Positions 1-8,615 of a stretch of DNA of 60,451 nt are shown piece after piece; position 1 is the first letter of the stretch; each line of letters opens with the position of its first letter. Location: NCBI GenBank assembly GCA_023388195.1, contig JAEWGR010000086.1:1-60451 (forward strand), read 5' to 3'. Under the pieces are notes generated by a model. That model ran no database searches. It worked only from the letters and a program-made list of their open reading frames with translations, and was not told where the DNA came from. Source of the stretch: Bacillota bacterium (lineage in GTDB: Bacteria > Bacillota > Negativicutes > Sporomusales > Sporomusaceae). A program made the position numbers and the translations under genes.

Positions 1-498
1 GTTAAAGATCAGGCTATTCCGGCCTATGACCCGCGTTCTGTCAAAGGTATCGGCCTGACTTACGCCACTACGCCTATGGGGGCCGATCATACGTCAGGTT
101 ATTGTATTGCCACAAATATCCTGAAAGTGGGCGGTTATGTTGATCCGCTCAAGAAGGAAGGTCAAATAGAGCTTTCCCGTAATCTGCAAATCGCTACTGC
201 CGCTGTTGACAGCACAGGCATGTGTCTGTTCATTGCCTTTGCTATCCTGGATATTCCCGAGGGCTTCAATGCGCTGGTGGATATGATTAATGCCCGCTAT
301 GGTCTGGCACTGACTGCCGACGACGTAACTGCTCTCGGCAAGTCAATTCTGAAAGTGGAGCGGGAGTTTAATGCCGCCGCCGGCTTTACAAACGCCCACG
401 ACCGTTTGCCCGAATTTTTTGAATATGAGCCATGCCCGCCGCATAATGCTGTCTGGGACTTCACACCAGAAGAAATTGACGAAGTCTACAATTTCTAA
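1..498 (+). CDS. Aldehyde:ferredoxin oxidoreductase, C-terminal part (5' end outside window)
   Basis: The reading frame is open from the first base, so the gene begins before the window; about 165 C-terminal residues remain. Tungsten aldehyde:ferredoxin oxidoreductases oxidise aldehydes to carboxylates, or run in reverse, using a tungstopterin cofactor and a 4Fe-4S cluster in the cytoplasm. The stretch GLTYATTPMGADHTSGY near residues 18-34 is typical of the C-terminal pterin-binding domain of this family. The context agrees: sulfur carriers, MoeA proteins and a tungstate importer follow on the same strand. A clear terminator lies directly after the stop, so the downstream genes are probably transcribed separately. 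Substrate specificity cannot be judged from this fragment. Confidence 0.93.
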   Translation, partial: VKDQAIPAYDPRSVKGIGLTYATTPMGADHTSGYCIATNILKVGGYVDPLKKEGQIELSRNLQIATAAVDSTGMCLFIAFAILDIPEGFNALVDMINARYGLALTADDVTALGKSILKVEREFNAAAGFTNAHDRLPEFFEYEPCPPHNAVWDFTPEEIDEVYNF

Positions 499-504
499 CA
501 AAGT

Positions 505-530
505 AAAAGCCGGGCTCAGGTCCGGCTTTT
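505..530 (+). terminator. Intrinsic terminator after the aldehyde oxidoreductase gene
   Basis: Perfect 9-bp stem AAAAGCCGG / CCGGCTTTT with an 8-nt loop, starting 7 nt after the stop codon and running into TTTT at the 3' arm. Confidence 0.85.
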
Positions 531-572
531 ATTCCATTAATCAGCACCTAAACAATGGCAGGGAGGATTTGT

Positions 573-809
573 ATGGTAGTGGAAGTACGTTTATTTGCCA
601 CATTGAGGCGGTATACGCCTGCAAATCCAAGTGGGGTAATAACGGCCGATGTGCCTGATGGCATTACTGTGCTTGAGTTAATAAAGAGAATTAAAATTGA
701 TCCGTCAGAGATTCATTTAATTATGATAAATGGTATAGGGAGTGAGTTTGAGAAAATAGTCTGCAACGGCGACCGGGTTGGCCTGTTTCCGCCGGTTGGT
801 GGTGGTTAG
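573..809 (+). CDS. MoaD/ThiS-family sulfur carrier protein
   Basis: A 78-residue ubiquitin-like protein beginning MVVEVRLFATLRRY and ending VGGG. The terminal Gly-Gly is the family's activation site, where the protein is adenylated and converted to a thiocarboxylate that donates sulfur to the pterin dithiolene. The ATG at 573 is chosen because GGGAGG sits 6 nt upstream; an earlier in-frame ATG at 555 lacks such a site. Its place right behind an aldehyde oxidoreductase gene suggests service to the tungsten pterin cofactor. A second, divergent family member lies at 3159, so the two may have separate jobs. Confidence 0.88.
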   Translation: MVVEVRLFATLRRYTPANPSGVITADVPDGITVLELIKRIKIDPSEIHLIMINGIGSEFEKIVCNGDRVGLFPPVGGG

Positions 810-872
810 CTGTTAGCTATGCGTATTTTGGAGCGGATATGTTGAGGATAAGTAAAGAAAGGAGTGCTTTGT

Positions 873-2861
873 ATGACGATGGTTGCTTTGCCGGTGATTG
901 ACCCTGTTTACGTGGAATGGAAAAAATTTTTACAGACAGGCAATCCATATAAGTGCAAAGCCCGTCAGCAGGTGGCGGAGTCGTGGGGGCGATGTTACCA
1001 AAGAGGCATAGACCCCTATAATGATACAATCTGCCATCGGTTGGATGATTTGAATCTGCATAAGGTTCTAAAAGAAAAAGAAGTGCTGATTGAGATCGCA
1101 AAGCCTTTTTTAGCAAAGCTTCATGGTCTTTTTCAAAGAGCAGGTTATGTAGTGGCATTGGCCGACGAAAATGGCTGTATTCTTGAAATGTTATGTGACG
1201 AAGATATGCGGCAGCAGCCGGTGGCCAGATTCTTTTACCCTGGCGTTAGCTGGCGGGAGGAAGCGGCAGGAACTAATGCCATTGGCACGGCCCTGATGCT
1301 GGGTGAAGCGTTGCAGGTATCGGGTGCGGAGCACTATTGCCGCAATTATCATGCTTTTACTTGTTGAGCAGCGATAATTTATGGTTCGAATGGCAGGAGT
1401 GCCGGGGTACTGGCTATGGCCTGCGCTTCCCATTTACCTATGCTGGAATTTGTCGATGTTATAGCTGAAGCGGTTACTGGCCAATTGAATATCTGGCAAA
1501 AAAAACGGGAATTGGTTTTAATTCATAAAAAAATGGCCAATTTTTTAAATACTGTTTCCGACGGGGTATTTGTCGTCGATATGCGTGAGGTCGTAATTGA
1601 GATAAATCCGGCCGGCCAGGCTATGCTCGGAAAAGCGGGGCCACAACAGATTGTGGGGACAGAACTTACACGGTTGTTTGACAGTAAAACCGGCGCGCTT
1701 CTTACTGCCAGTCACTGTTACCGGGATGTTGAAATAAAGATGGATACCCTGGGGGGCGGCGGCCACTGCCTGGCTTCAAGGGAACCGGTATTTAATGAGC
1801 AAGACGTGATAACCGGTGGTATCATTTTTATCAGATATAGCAAACAAATAAAAAATACCATCAACCGTCATAGCGGCAATTCGGCAACTTTTGAATTCCG
1901 TGATATTATCGGCACAAGTGATCAACTTTGTAAGGCTATCCATGTTGCCACCCGGGCTGCGGCCACGAACGCAAATGTTTTGCTGAATGGTGAAAGTGGC
2001 ACAGGTAAAGAGTTATTTGCCCAGGGCATTCACAATGGCAGCGACAGGAGAAATGGGCCCTTTGTAGCTGTAAATTGCGGCGCCATTCCCCGGGAACTGA
2101 TTGGCAGTGAGTTGTTTGGTTATGAGGAAGGGGCCTTTACTGGGGCGAAACGAGGCGGCAAACCGGGGAAATTTGAACTGGCTTCGGGGGGGACACTCTT
2201 TTTGGACGAGATCGGAGATATGCCGCTGGAACAGCAAATTACCTTGCTGCGGGTGTTGCAGGAACGAAAAGTGACCCGTATCGGCAGTGATAAAATGATT
2301 CCGGTTAATATCCGTCTGATTTGTGCTACCCACAGGGATCTGCTGGAAGAGGTGAATTATGGAACATTTCGGCTTGATCTCTATTATAGATTAAATGTGC
2401 TGTCGATTGTTATTCCGCCCTTGCGGGAACGCCGTGAGGATATACAACAGCTTGCCGAACATTTTCTAACAAAAGTACGCTGTGAGCAGGGGCTTGCACT
2501 TTCTTTGGCCCCTGAAGCTATTGCATATTTAAATGAATATTATTGGCCAGGCAATGTACGGGAGCTGCAGAATGTGATCGAACATGCAGCCTGTATAGCT
2601 GAAAGTGGCGTTATTACTGCCGAGAATTTATCTGAAAAGCTTCATGCCGCCTCTTCACCTGCAGAACCGCAATTAGAGCAGGCCGGTGAAATTATATTTA
2701 TCAGGGAACAACGTCAGAATATGGCAAGGATTATCGAAAAAAATAAGATAATCAGCAAGCTGAATGCGTTTGCCGGCAATGTCAGCAAGGTGGCTAAAGA
2801 ATTAGGGATATCAAGAAATACGCTATATAATAAGATGAGAATGTACGCAATTAAAAATTAG
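873..2861 (+). CDS. AcoR-like sigma-54-dependent activator, interrupted by one in-frame TGA
   Basis: Read through a single TGA at 1365-1367 this is a 662-residue activator with the usual family order: N-terminal GAF-like domain (WREEAAGTNAIGTAL about residues 126-140), PAS-like domain (about 220-330), AAA+ domain with Walker A GESGTGKE (373-380) and the sigma-54 contact loop GAFTGA (420-425), and a C-terminal Fis-type helix-turn-helix. The start at 873 has AAAGGAG upstream. The TGA is codon 165, where the family motif usually reads TCSAAPI; here it is TC-TGA-AAIIYGSNG. Both sides are intact and in the same frame, so only one base is at issue. It may be a nonsense mutation (TCA to TGA), a sequencing error, or selenocysteine recoding. 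An internal ATG at 1416 could still give a protein without the GAF domain. Likely target: the aldehyde oxidoreductase genes. Confidence 0.85.
1365..1403 (+). other. In-frame TGA with a downstream short hairpin (weak bacterial SECIS candidate)
   Basis: After the TGA (1365-1367) a stem GGCA / TGCC (1392-1395 with 1400-1403) encloses the loop GGAG. The loop begins 28 nt after the TGA and starts with G, which fits the loose spacing and loop rules for bacterial selenocysteine insertion elements. The stem is only 4 bp plus one wobble, so this is weak evidence. Confidence 0.25.
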
Positions 2862-2940
2862 CAACATATTTTTATTGAATACCTATGGGATAGATTGTGA
2901 GATTTAAAACAAAATAATATACAATAACTGTCAAAAAAGA

Positions 2941-2985
2941 CTATGCCTATTTCTTACTATATAGTACAATAAGAAATAGGCATAG
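2941..2985 (+). terminator. Long perfect inverted repeat, likely bidirectional-type terminator
   Basis: A perfect 16-bp stem, CTATGCCTATTTCTTA with its exact complement at 2970-2985, and a 13-nt loop. It is preceded by AAAAAAGA and followed by TTAATTT. It lies 80 bp after the sigma-54 regulator stop. The rest of the gap (2862-3158) is AT-rich; a TATAAT at 3023 without a good -35 and a small stem at 3109-3129 (GGTGC/GCACC) are all I see there. Confidence 0.6.
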
Positions 2986-3158
2986 TTAATTTAGCGGACA
3001 TATTCATTTCCAATGATCTGTGTATAATTATTTATCGGAATATTATGTATTCGGAGTGGGGTTGATGACAGGAGACCTTTGCTTCTACTCTTAGTCTGCT
3101 TAATTAATAGGTGCGTTTTGTTAGCACCTTATTTATACAAAAGGAGGCGTATGCATAT

Positions 3159-3482
3159 ATGCCGGAACAGGATCGGCGAACCATTGAGGTACGGGGTTTT
3201 CTTCATCTGGATAAATATTTTAAAGAAAAAAACTGGCCGACCCCCTTACTGGTTGAACTGGCGGAGCCGACTACCGGTGCCAGGCTGGCAGCCCAACTGG
3301 AAATTTCTGAGGAAGAAATCGAAATAGTTTTTATTAATGGTTTTGCCCAGTCGTTGGACTATTCTATTCAACCAGGTGACAGAGTGGCTTTCGTACCGCC
3401 GGGCTGCCCTGGCCCCTATCGCATGGCATTAGGTTTTTATTCAAAAAACCAGGACAATAAATTTAATTTTGTTCGCAAGTGA
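3159..3482 (+). CDS. MoaD/ThiS-like ubiquitin-fold protein with C-terminal extension
   Basis: A 107-residue protein starting MPEQDRRTIEVRGF. AAGGAGG lies 11 nt upstream of this ATG; the ATG at 3151 is out of frame. The body follows the sulfur-carrier pattern (IVFINGFAQSLDYSIQPGDRVAFVPPG), but instead of ending at Gly-Gly it continues as CPGPYRMALGFYSKNQD and a basic tail. Proteins of this shape occur next to tungsten oxidoreductases. The tail would have to be removed, or the protein may act without a thiocarboxylate. It is the first gene of a tight run leading to two moeA genes. Confidence 0.75.
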   Translation: MPEQDRRTIEVRGFLHLDKYFKEKNWPTPLLVELAEPTTGARLAAQLEISEEEIEIVFINGFAQSLDYSIQPGDRVAFVPPGCPGPYRMALGFYSKNQDNKFNFVRK

Positions 3483-3506
3483 TCTCAAAGAGAGGGGACA
3501 GTCTTT

Positions 3507-3710
3507 ATGGAATTACCTGAGCGACATTCGCATATTCAGATTAAGCTTATGGAGTTAGCGGAACAAGGAACCTTAACTTGTACTGATGCCCATCAGCTCG
3601 CCGAGGCGGAGGGGATTCCGCTGATGCTGATTGGAAAAGCGGCTGCAGCCGCCGGGGTAAAAATAGTTGATTGCCAGTTGGGCTGTTTTGGTAAATATAA
3701 GGAGCGCTAA
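3507..3710 (+). CDS. Small winged-helix-like protein with C-terminal CxxxCF motif
   Basis: A 67-residue cytoplasmic protein. The first 50 residues are helical with a pattern like a small helix-turn-helix or winged helix (TCTDAHQLAEAEGIPLMLIGKAA); the end reads VDCQLGCFGKYKER, with two cysteines four apart that could bind metal or a sulfur intermediate. It stands 24 nt after the MoaD-like gene and 3 nt before moeA, so it is surely part of the cofactor operon. Its function is not known to me; a role in cofactor maturation or local regulation is inference from position. Confidence 0.7.
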   Translation: MELPERHSHIQIKLMELAEQGTLTCTDAHQLAEAEGIPLMLIGKAAAAAGVKIVDCQLGCFGKYKER

Positions 3711-3713
3711 ACG

Positions 3714-4952
3714 ATGGAGTATTTTAACTGCATATCGCTGCCAGCGGCAGAGCGATTGATTGCAAATGAGTTTGCCGGACTTCGGGCAGCCCGTGAGCAG
3801 GTATTGCTGACAGAAGCTTTAGGTCGAATTGCAGCCGAAGATGTTGTCAGTAAAGAAGACTTGCCGCCGTTTAGCAGGTCAACAGTTGACGGGTTTGCAG
3901 TTCGGGGCACCGATACGTTTGGGGCAGGTGAAGGTGTGCCTGCATTGCTTGATATTGTTGGTGAAGTGGTTATGGGGCAGCAGGCGGCTGTCACGCTGCA
4001 GCCGGGACAGGCTGTGGCCATACCGACAGGCGGCATGTTGCCGCCGGGGGCGGATGCTGTTGTTATGCTGGAGCACGCCGAGCGGCCAGATCATACTACG
4101 CTGCTGGTGCTAAAGGCCGTTGCCCCTGGCGAAAACGTAATTCTGAAAGGCGAGGACATCAATGCAGACTGTCGCATCCTGGCGCAAGGAAGGAAAATTA
4201 TGCCCCAGGATATCGGGGCTCTGGCTGCCTGCGGTTACATGACAGTGCCGGTACGCCGGAAGCCTGAGGTCGTCATTATATCTACCGGCGATGAGGTGGT
4301 GGATGTGGCCTGCACGCCTGTAAACGGTCAGATTCGGGATATTAATTCCTATGCGTTGTCGGCAATGCTGGAAGAGGCAGGCTGTATAGTTGAGCGATTT
4401 GGCATCGTGAAAGACAATTATGAGGAATTACTAGCCGCATTATCACAGTCTGTCAGTCATTGCAATATGGTAATCGTGTCAGGCGGCAGCTCGGTCGGTG
4501 CCAGGGATCATACTGTCAAGGCCATTAAAGAGCTGGGAGAAACGGATGCAATCTTTCACGGCGTGGCCGTAAAGCCGGGCAAACCTACTATTTTTGGCAG
4601 AATAGGCAACGTGCCGGTATTTGGCTTGCCTGGCCATCCGGTAGCAGCCATGACGGTTTGTGCCCATATAGTAAAACCGGCAATACAAATTTTCCTTGGG
4701 CAGGTTACAGGCGATGCCTATACTATACCGGCCCGTATGCTGCGCAGCATGGCTTCGGTGCCAGGCCGGGATGATTATATAAGAGTACGGTTGGTTAAAA
4801 AAATAAATGAATACTGGGCTGAACCTGTCTTGGGGAAATCGGGCCTGATCAGTACTATGGCTGAGGCCGATGGCATTGTGCATATTCCGGCAGACAAAGG
4901 CGGCTTATACAGTGAAGAGATAGTACAGGTGGAGGTTATTACTAAACAATAG
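3714..4952 (+). CDS. moeA: Molybdopterin molybdenumtransferase (MoeA family)
   Basis: A 412-residue protein, the usual MoeA length. MoeA inserts molybdate or tungstate into adenylylated pterin in the cytoplasm. Visible family signatures are STVDGFAVRG in the N-terminal region, the MoCF-type segment VIVSGGSSVGARDHT near the middle, KPGKPTIFG, and a C-terminal beta-barrel domain from about residue 335. It begins 3 nt after the small CxxxC protein and is followed after 13 nt by a second MoeA. In this neighbourhood the metal is more likely tungsten than molybdenum, but sequence alone does not show metal choice. Confidence 0.93.
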   Translation: MEYFNCISLPAAERLIANEFAGLRAAREQVLLTEALGRIAAEDVVSKEDLPPFSRSTVDGFAVRGTDTFGAGEGVPALLDIVGEVVMGQQAAVTLQPGQAVAIPTGGMLPPGADAVVMLEHAERPDHTTLLVLKAVAPGENVILKGEDINADCRILAQGRKIMPQDIGALAACGYMTVPVRRKPEVVIISTGDEVVDVACTPVNGQIRDINSYALSAMLEEAGCIVERFGIVKDNYEELLAALSQSVSHCNMVIVSGGSSVGARDHTVKAIKELGETDAIFHGVAVKPGKPTIFGRIGNVPVFGLPGHPVAAMTVCAHIVKPAIQIFLGQVTGDAYTIPARMLRSMASVPGRDDYIRVRLVKKINEYWAEPVLGKSGLISTMAEADGIVHIPADKGGLYSEEIVQVEVITKQ

Positions 4953-4965
4953 GGAGACGGGCATT

Positions 4966-6933
4966 TTGCATAAAGTTAAAGCATATTTGGACTGCCTGCC
5001 GCGGGAGCAGGCTGAGGAGTTGTGGTGGCAGGAACTGAGTGCAGCCGGCTATTTTGTAAACTTTCCAGTGGAAGAGGTGAGTGCCGCCACGGCATTGGGA
5101 AGGGTAACAGCCCGGTGTGTGTATGCCAGGCAGTCGGTGCCGCATTATAATGGTTCAGCAATGGACGGAATTGCGGTCAGGGCTCAGGATACCTTTGGCG
5201 CCGCGGAAACAGCGCCCAAACAACTGACTGTGCTGAAGGCTCATGAGGAGTTTGCCGGGGGAAGCTGCTATATTGTGGATACCGGTGATTTAATGCCGGC
5301 AGGCACCAATGCGGTAATTATGATTGAGGATGTTCATTTGTCAGGCGGGTATGCCGATATTATTGCGGCGGCTGCGCCCTGGCAGCATGTCCGGGTTATT
5401 GGCGAGGATATTGTAGCCAACGAAATGGTGTTGCCCGAACACCACCTGATTACACCGGCAGATATTGCGGCTTTACTGGCTGCAGGCCTGGACAGGGTGG
5501 CGGTTATTGCCAAACCTAAGGTAACAGTCATCCCAACCGGCAGTGAATTAGTGGGCAGTCATCAGGAACTTAAGCCAGGAGCCATTCTGGATGTTAATTC
5601 CCATATGCTGTGTGCCGCGGCGGCATCCTGGGGGGGCGTGCCTGAACGCCACGGGATCGTGTATGATGATTATGAACAGATTAAAATGGCTGTTGCCGCC
5701 AGTTTGCAAAGCAGTGATATGGTTGTAATTAATGCCGGAACATCAGCCGGAACAGAAGATTTTACGGCTGCTGTACTCTCCGAGCTAGGGCAGGTGCTGG
5801 TACATGGTGTGGCCATTAAACCGGGCAAGCCGGTAGTCCTGGCCATATGCCAGGGCAAACCGGTTATCGGACTGCCCGGGTATCCGGTATCAGCGATGCT
5901 GACAGCGGAACTATTTATTCGCGATGTACTGCAGGCCAGGCAGAAACTGCCGCAGTACGAGCCGGCAACCGTGGCGGCCACCATATCCAGGCAGGTGTAT
6001 TCACATATTGGCATGGAAGAATATGTAAGGGTGTCGCTGGGGGAAGTGCAGGGAAAAATGGTTGCTGCCCCGCTCGGACGTGGCGCCGGCTTAATTAGCT
6101 CATTGACCAAAGCCCAGGGGATGCTTGTGATTAAAAAAAATCAAGATGGGCTGTCGGCCGGAGCTGTTGCCAGTGTCAATTTATTTGGCAGACATCAGGT
6201 CCGTAAAAATATTTTATCGGTAGGCAGTCATGACCTTGCTCTTGAGATTCTGGGTGTTTTTTTGCGGCGGCAGGGTGATCTCTCTTTATCCTGTGCTAAC
6301 GTTGGCAGTATGGGTGGTATTATGGCTGTCGGCAATAATGAGGCCCATATTGCGGGAATACATATTCTTGATGAAAAAACAGGTGAATTTAATGTCCCCT
6401 ATGTACACCGCTATTTGAAGAATAATACATCCTGGCGTTTGGTGCACTTAGCGATGCGAGAGCAAGGGTTAATGGTCAGGCCGGGTAACCCGAAAGCGAT
6501 TCAGGGACTGGGAGATTTAATACGTTCAGATATTGAATATGTCAATCGCCAGCGGGGCGCCGGCACGCGGATGCTGCTGGATTTCCACCTGCGAAAAATA
6601 GGGATAGAGTGTAGTGAAATAGCTGGTTATGATAAAGAGGTAGGCACACATATGGCGGTAGCGGCCACAATCGCTGAAGGGGTCGCTGATACCGGGATGG
6701 GGATACGGGCCGCAGCTAAAGCTCTGGGGTTAGACTTTATTCCGGTAGCGCAGGAGCGTTATGATCTGATTTTGAATTTTTCAGCAGACGATGAGAGGCT
6801 GGCTTTGATTATAGAAATTTTGCAGTCGGCTGAATTCCGGCAGCAGGTGGAGCAGCTTGATGGCTATGTTTTGAAAGATGCCGGCAAACTGATAGCCGAG
6901 CCGGTGATGGCCAAAGAATACCTTCACCTATAA
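4966..6933 (+). CDS. MoeA-like protein fused to a substrate-binding-protein-like domain
   Basis: A 655-residue fusion. Residues 1 to about 410 are a second MoeA (SAMDGIAVRAQDTFGAAE, INAGTSAGTEDFTAAV, KPGKPVVL). Residues about 420-650 match the PBP-like domain found behind MoeA in many anaerobes (VGSHDLALEILGVF, NVGSMGGIMAVGNNEAHIAG, QRGAGTRMLLDFHLRKIGI). That domain resembles molybdate/tungstate-binding folds and may sense or hold the oxyanion or pterin. The start is a TTG at 4966 with AGGGAGACGGG upstream. It lacks a signal peptide, so the binding domain acts in the cytoplasm. Two MoeA proteins side by side may divide tungsten and molybdenum work, which is inference. Confidence 0.9.
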   Translation: MHKVKAYLDCLPREQAEELWWQELSAAGYFVNFPVEEVSAATALGRVTARCVYARQSVPHYNGSAMDGIAVRAQDTFGAAETAPKQLTVLKAHEEFAGGSCYIVDTGDLMPAGTNAVIMIEDVHLSGGYADIIAAAAPWQHVRVIGEDIVANEMVLPEHHLITPADIAALLAAGLDRVAVIAKPKVTVIPTGSELVGSHQELKPGAILDVNSHMLCAAAASWGGVPERHGIVYDDYEQIKMAVAASLQSSDMVVINAGTSAGTEDFTAAVLSELGQVLVHGVAIKPGKPVVLAICQGKPVIGLPGYPVSAMLTAELFIRDVLQARQKLPQYEPATVAATISRQVYSHIGMEEYVRVSLGEVQGKMVAAPLGRGAGLISSLTKAQGMLVIKKNQDGLSAGAVASVNLFGRHQVRKNILSVGSHDLALEILGVFLRRQGDLSLSCANVGSMGGIMAVGNNEAHIAGIHILDEKTGEFNVPYVHRYLKNNTSWRLVHLAMREQGLMVRPGNPKAIQGLGDLIRSDIEYVNRQRGAGTRMLLDFHLRKIGIECSEIAGYDKEVGTHMAVAATIAEGVADTGMGIRAAAKALGLDFIPVAQERYDLILNFSADDERLALIIEILQSAEFRQQVEQLDGYVLKDAGKLIAEPVMAKEYLHL

Positions 6934-7014
6934 CCGGTACAACTATGAGTCCTCTGGCCTGTGCAAAGATAACTTGCCGGTCTTAAAATAAATAAAGGGA
7001 TAGGAGCGATAACA

Positions 7015-7899
7015 ATGACTAAAAAGTACAGAATGATTTTCATGGCACTACTACTGGTCGGTTTAATGCTGGCGACTTTGGCCGGTTGTGGGACAAACCC
7101 AGCCAAGCCTGCGCAAGAAGCAGCAAAACCGCTGGTACAGGACGTAATTCTGGCTACTACTACCAGTACACAGGACAGTGGTTTACTGGACGTACTTATT
7201 CCTGTTTTTGAACAAAAGTCAGGCTATAAAATAAAAACAATTGCAGTTGGTACCGGCCAGGCTCTGGCCATGGGCGAAAAGGGCGAGGCTGACGTCCTGC
7301 TGGTACATGCACCGGATGCTGAGAAAAAAGTAGTTGCCAGCGGGGCAGCGATTAACCGTCAAATGGTTATGCATAATGATTTCATTATCGTTGGCGCTGC
7401 TGAAGACATAGCGCATAGTAAAGGTCAGCCGGTCACTGCGGCAATGGCGGCTATTGCTAAAGCACAGGCCCCGTTTATTTCGCGGGGTGACAAGTCAGGC
7501 ACTCATCAGATGGAACAAAAGTTATGGAAACAGGCGGGGGTATCACCGGCAGGAGCCTGGTATCAGGAAGCCGGGGCCGGAATGGGGCAGACTTTAAATA
7601 TCGCTAATGAGAAAAAAGGCTATACCCTGACAGACCGCGCCACTTTTCTGGCGCAAAAGAAAAACTTAGCCTTAGACATACTGGTAGAAGGCGATGCGAA
7701 ACTGTTGAATATTTATCATGTGATGGAAGTGAATCCGGAAAAATTTGCTAAGGTTAATAACGCCGGCGCCAAAGCATTTAGTGCCTTTATCCTGTCAAGT
7801 GAGGGTCAGGCTTTGATTAGTAATTTCGGTAAAGATAAGTTTGGACAAGCGTTATTTTTTGCCGATGGCGGCAAAACTGAAAAAGATTTTGGCTTGTAA
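7015..7899 (+). CDS. tupA: Tungstate ABC transporter substrate-binding lipoprotein
   Basis: A 294-residue secreted lipoprotein: basic N-terminus, hydrophobic segment, then LAGC at the lipobox near residue 25. The mature start carries TTTSTQDSGLLDVLIPVFE, the hallmark TupA motif that lines the tungstate pocket, followed by VGTGQALAMGEKGEADVLLVH. It captures tungstate with high affinity and hands it to TupB. The start ATG has AGGAGC 7 nt upstream. The 81-nt spacer before it contains ACCGG/CCGGT arms (6932-6936 and 6977-6981), too weak to call a riboswitch. Confidence 0.93.
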   Translation: MTKKYRMIFMALLLVGLMLATLAGCGTNPAKPAQEAAKPLVQDVILATTTSTQDSGLLDVLIPVFEQKSGYKIKTIAVGTGQALAMGEKGEADVLLVHAPDAEKKVVASGAAINRQMVMHNDFIIVGAAEDIAHSKGQPVTAAMAAIAKAQAPFISRGDKSGTHQMEQKLWKQAGVSPAGAWYQEAGAGMGQTLNIANEKKGYTLTDRATFLAQKKNLALDILVEGDAKLLNIYHVMEVNPEKFAKVNNAGAKAFSAFILSSEGQALISNFGKDKFGQALFFADGGKTEKDFGL

Positions 7900-7910
7900 G
7901 AGGCCAGGCC

Positions 7911-8615
7911 ATGGATAATATTTTTTCAGGGCTGATTCAGGCCCTATACCTGCTGGCAACCGGTGATGCCGAAGTTTACGAGGTTGCGATCTTAACTATT
8001 AAAGTATCCGGTTTCGCGACTTTACTGAGTGTGGCTATCGGTGTTCCCATAGGTCTATGGCTGGCTTTGAAAGAATTTAGAGGTAAACGTTTTTGCCTTA
8101 GTCTGATTAATTTCGGGATGGGGCTGCCTCCGGTAGTGGTAGGCTTATTAGTCAGCCTATTTTTATGGCGATATGGTCCGTTAGGAATGTTAGGTTTAAT
8201 GTATACGGTCTGGGCGATGATCATCGCCCAGGCCGTTATTGCCAGTCCCATTGTGGCTGGTTTAAGTTTTGCTGCCCTTAGCGGCCTTAATCCTAAATTA
8301 CGCCTGCAGTTATTATCGCTCGGCGCCACGCAGTGGCAGGCTAACTGGCTTTTGATCAAAGAGGCCAAATTAGGGTTGCTGGCAGCGGTTATGGCGGGCT
8401 TTGGCGGCGTGGTTTCCGAGGTTGGTGCATCGATGATGGTAGGCGGCAACATAAAAGGTCAGACCCGCGTTTTGACTACGGCTACGGTTATGGAAGTGGG
8501 TAAAGGCAATTATGATGTCGCTTTGGCCTTAAGTTTTGTTTTGCTGATTGTCGTCTATGGAATTGTTGCCTTGTTAACCTATTTGCAAAACAGTGGAAAG
8601 CGGGACAGCGTATGA
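7911..8615 (+). CDS. tupB: Tungstate ABC transporter permease
   Basis: A 234-residue inner-membrane permease with about five to six hydrophobic helices and the ABC permease coupling loop (LSLGATQWQANWLLIKEAKLG, roughly residues 142-162). It begins 11 nt after tupA and overlaps tupC by 4 nt, giving a translationally coupled tupABC set. It forms the channel for tungstate uptake. Length and order match the TupB family. Confidence 0.92.
   Translation: MDNIFSGLIQALYLLATGDAEVYEVAILTIKVSGFATLLSVAIGVPIGLWLALKEFRGKRFCLSLINFGMGLPPVVVGLLVSLFLWRYGPLGMLGLMYTVWAMIIAQAVIASPIVAGLSFAALSGLNPKLRLQLLSLGATQWQANWLLIKEAKLGLLAAVMAGFGGVVSEVGASMMVGGNIKGQTRVLTTATVMEVGKGNYDVALALSFVLLIVVYGIVALLTYLQNSGKRDSV

Noticed and set aside
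555..572. Earlier ATG for the MoaD-like protein
   Set aside because: It would place the ribosome binding site GGGAGG inside the gene; the ATG at 573 has correct spacing and the family's usual first residues.
3064..3085. Sigma-54 promoter for the MoaD-moeA run (TGACAGGAGACCTTTGC)
   Set aside because: The GG and GC elements are not at the required 10-nt separation.
6932..6981. Molybdenum/tungsten cofactor riboswitch before tupA
   Set aside because: Only a 5-bp ACCGG/CCGGT closing pair is seen; I cannot match the conserved core of the Moco RNA.
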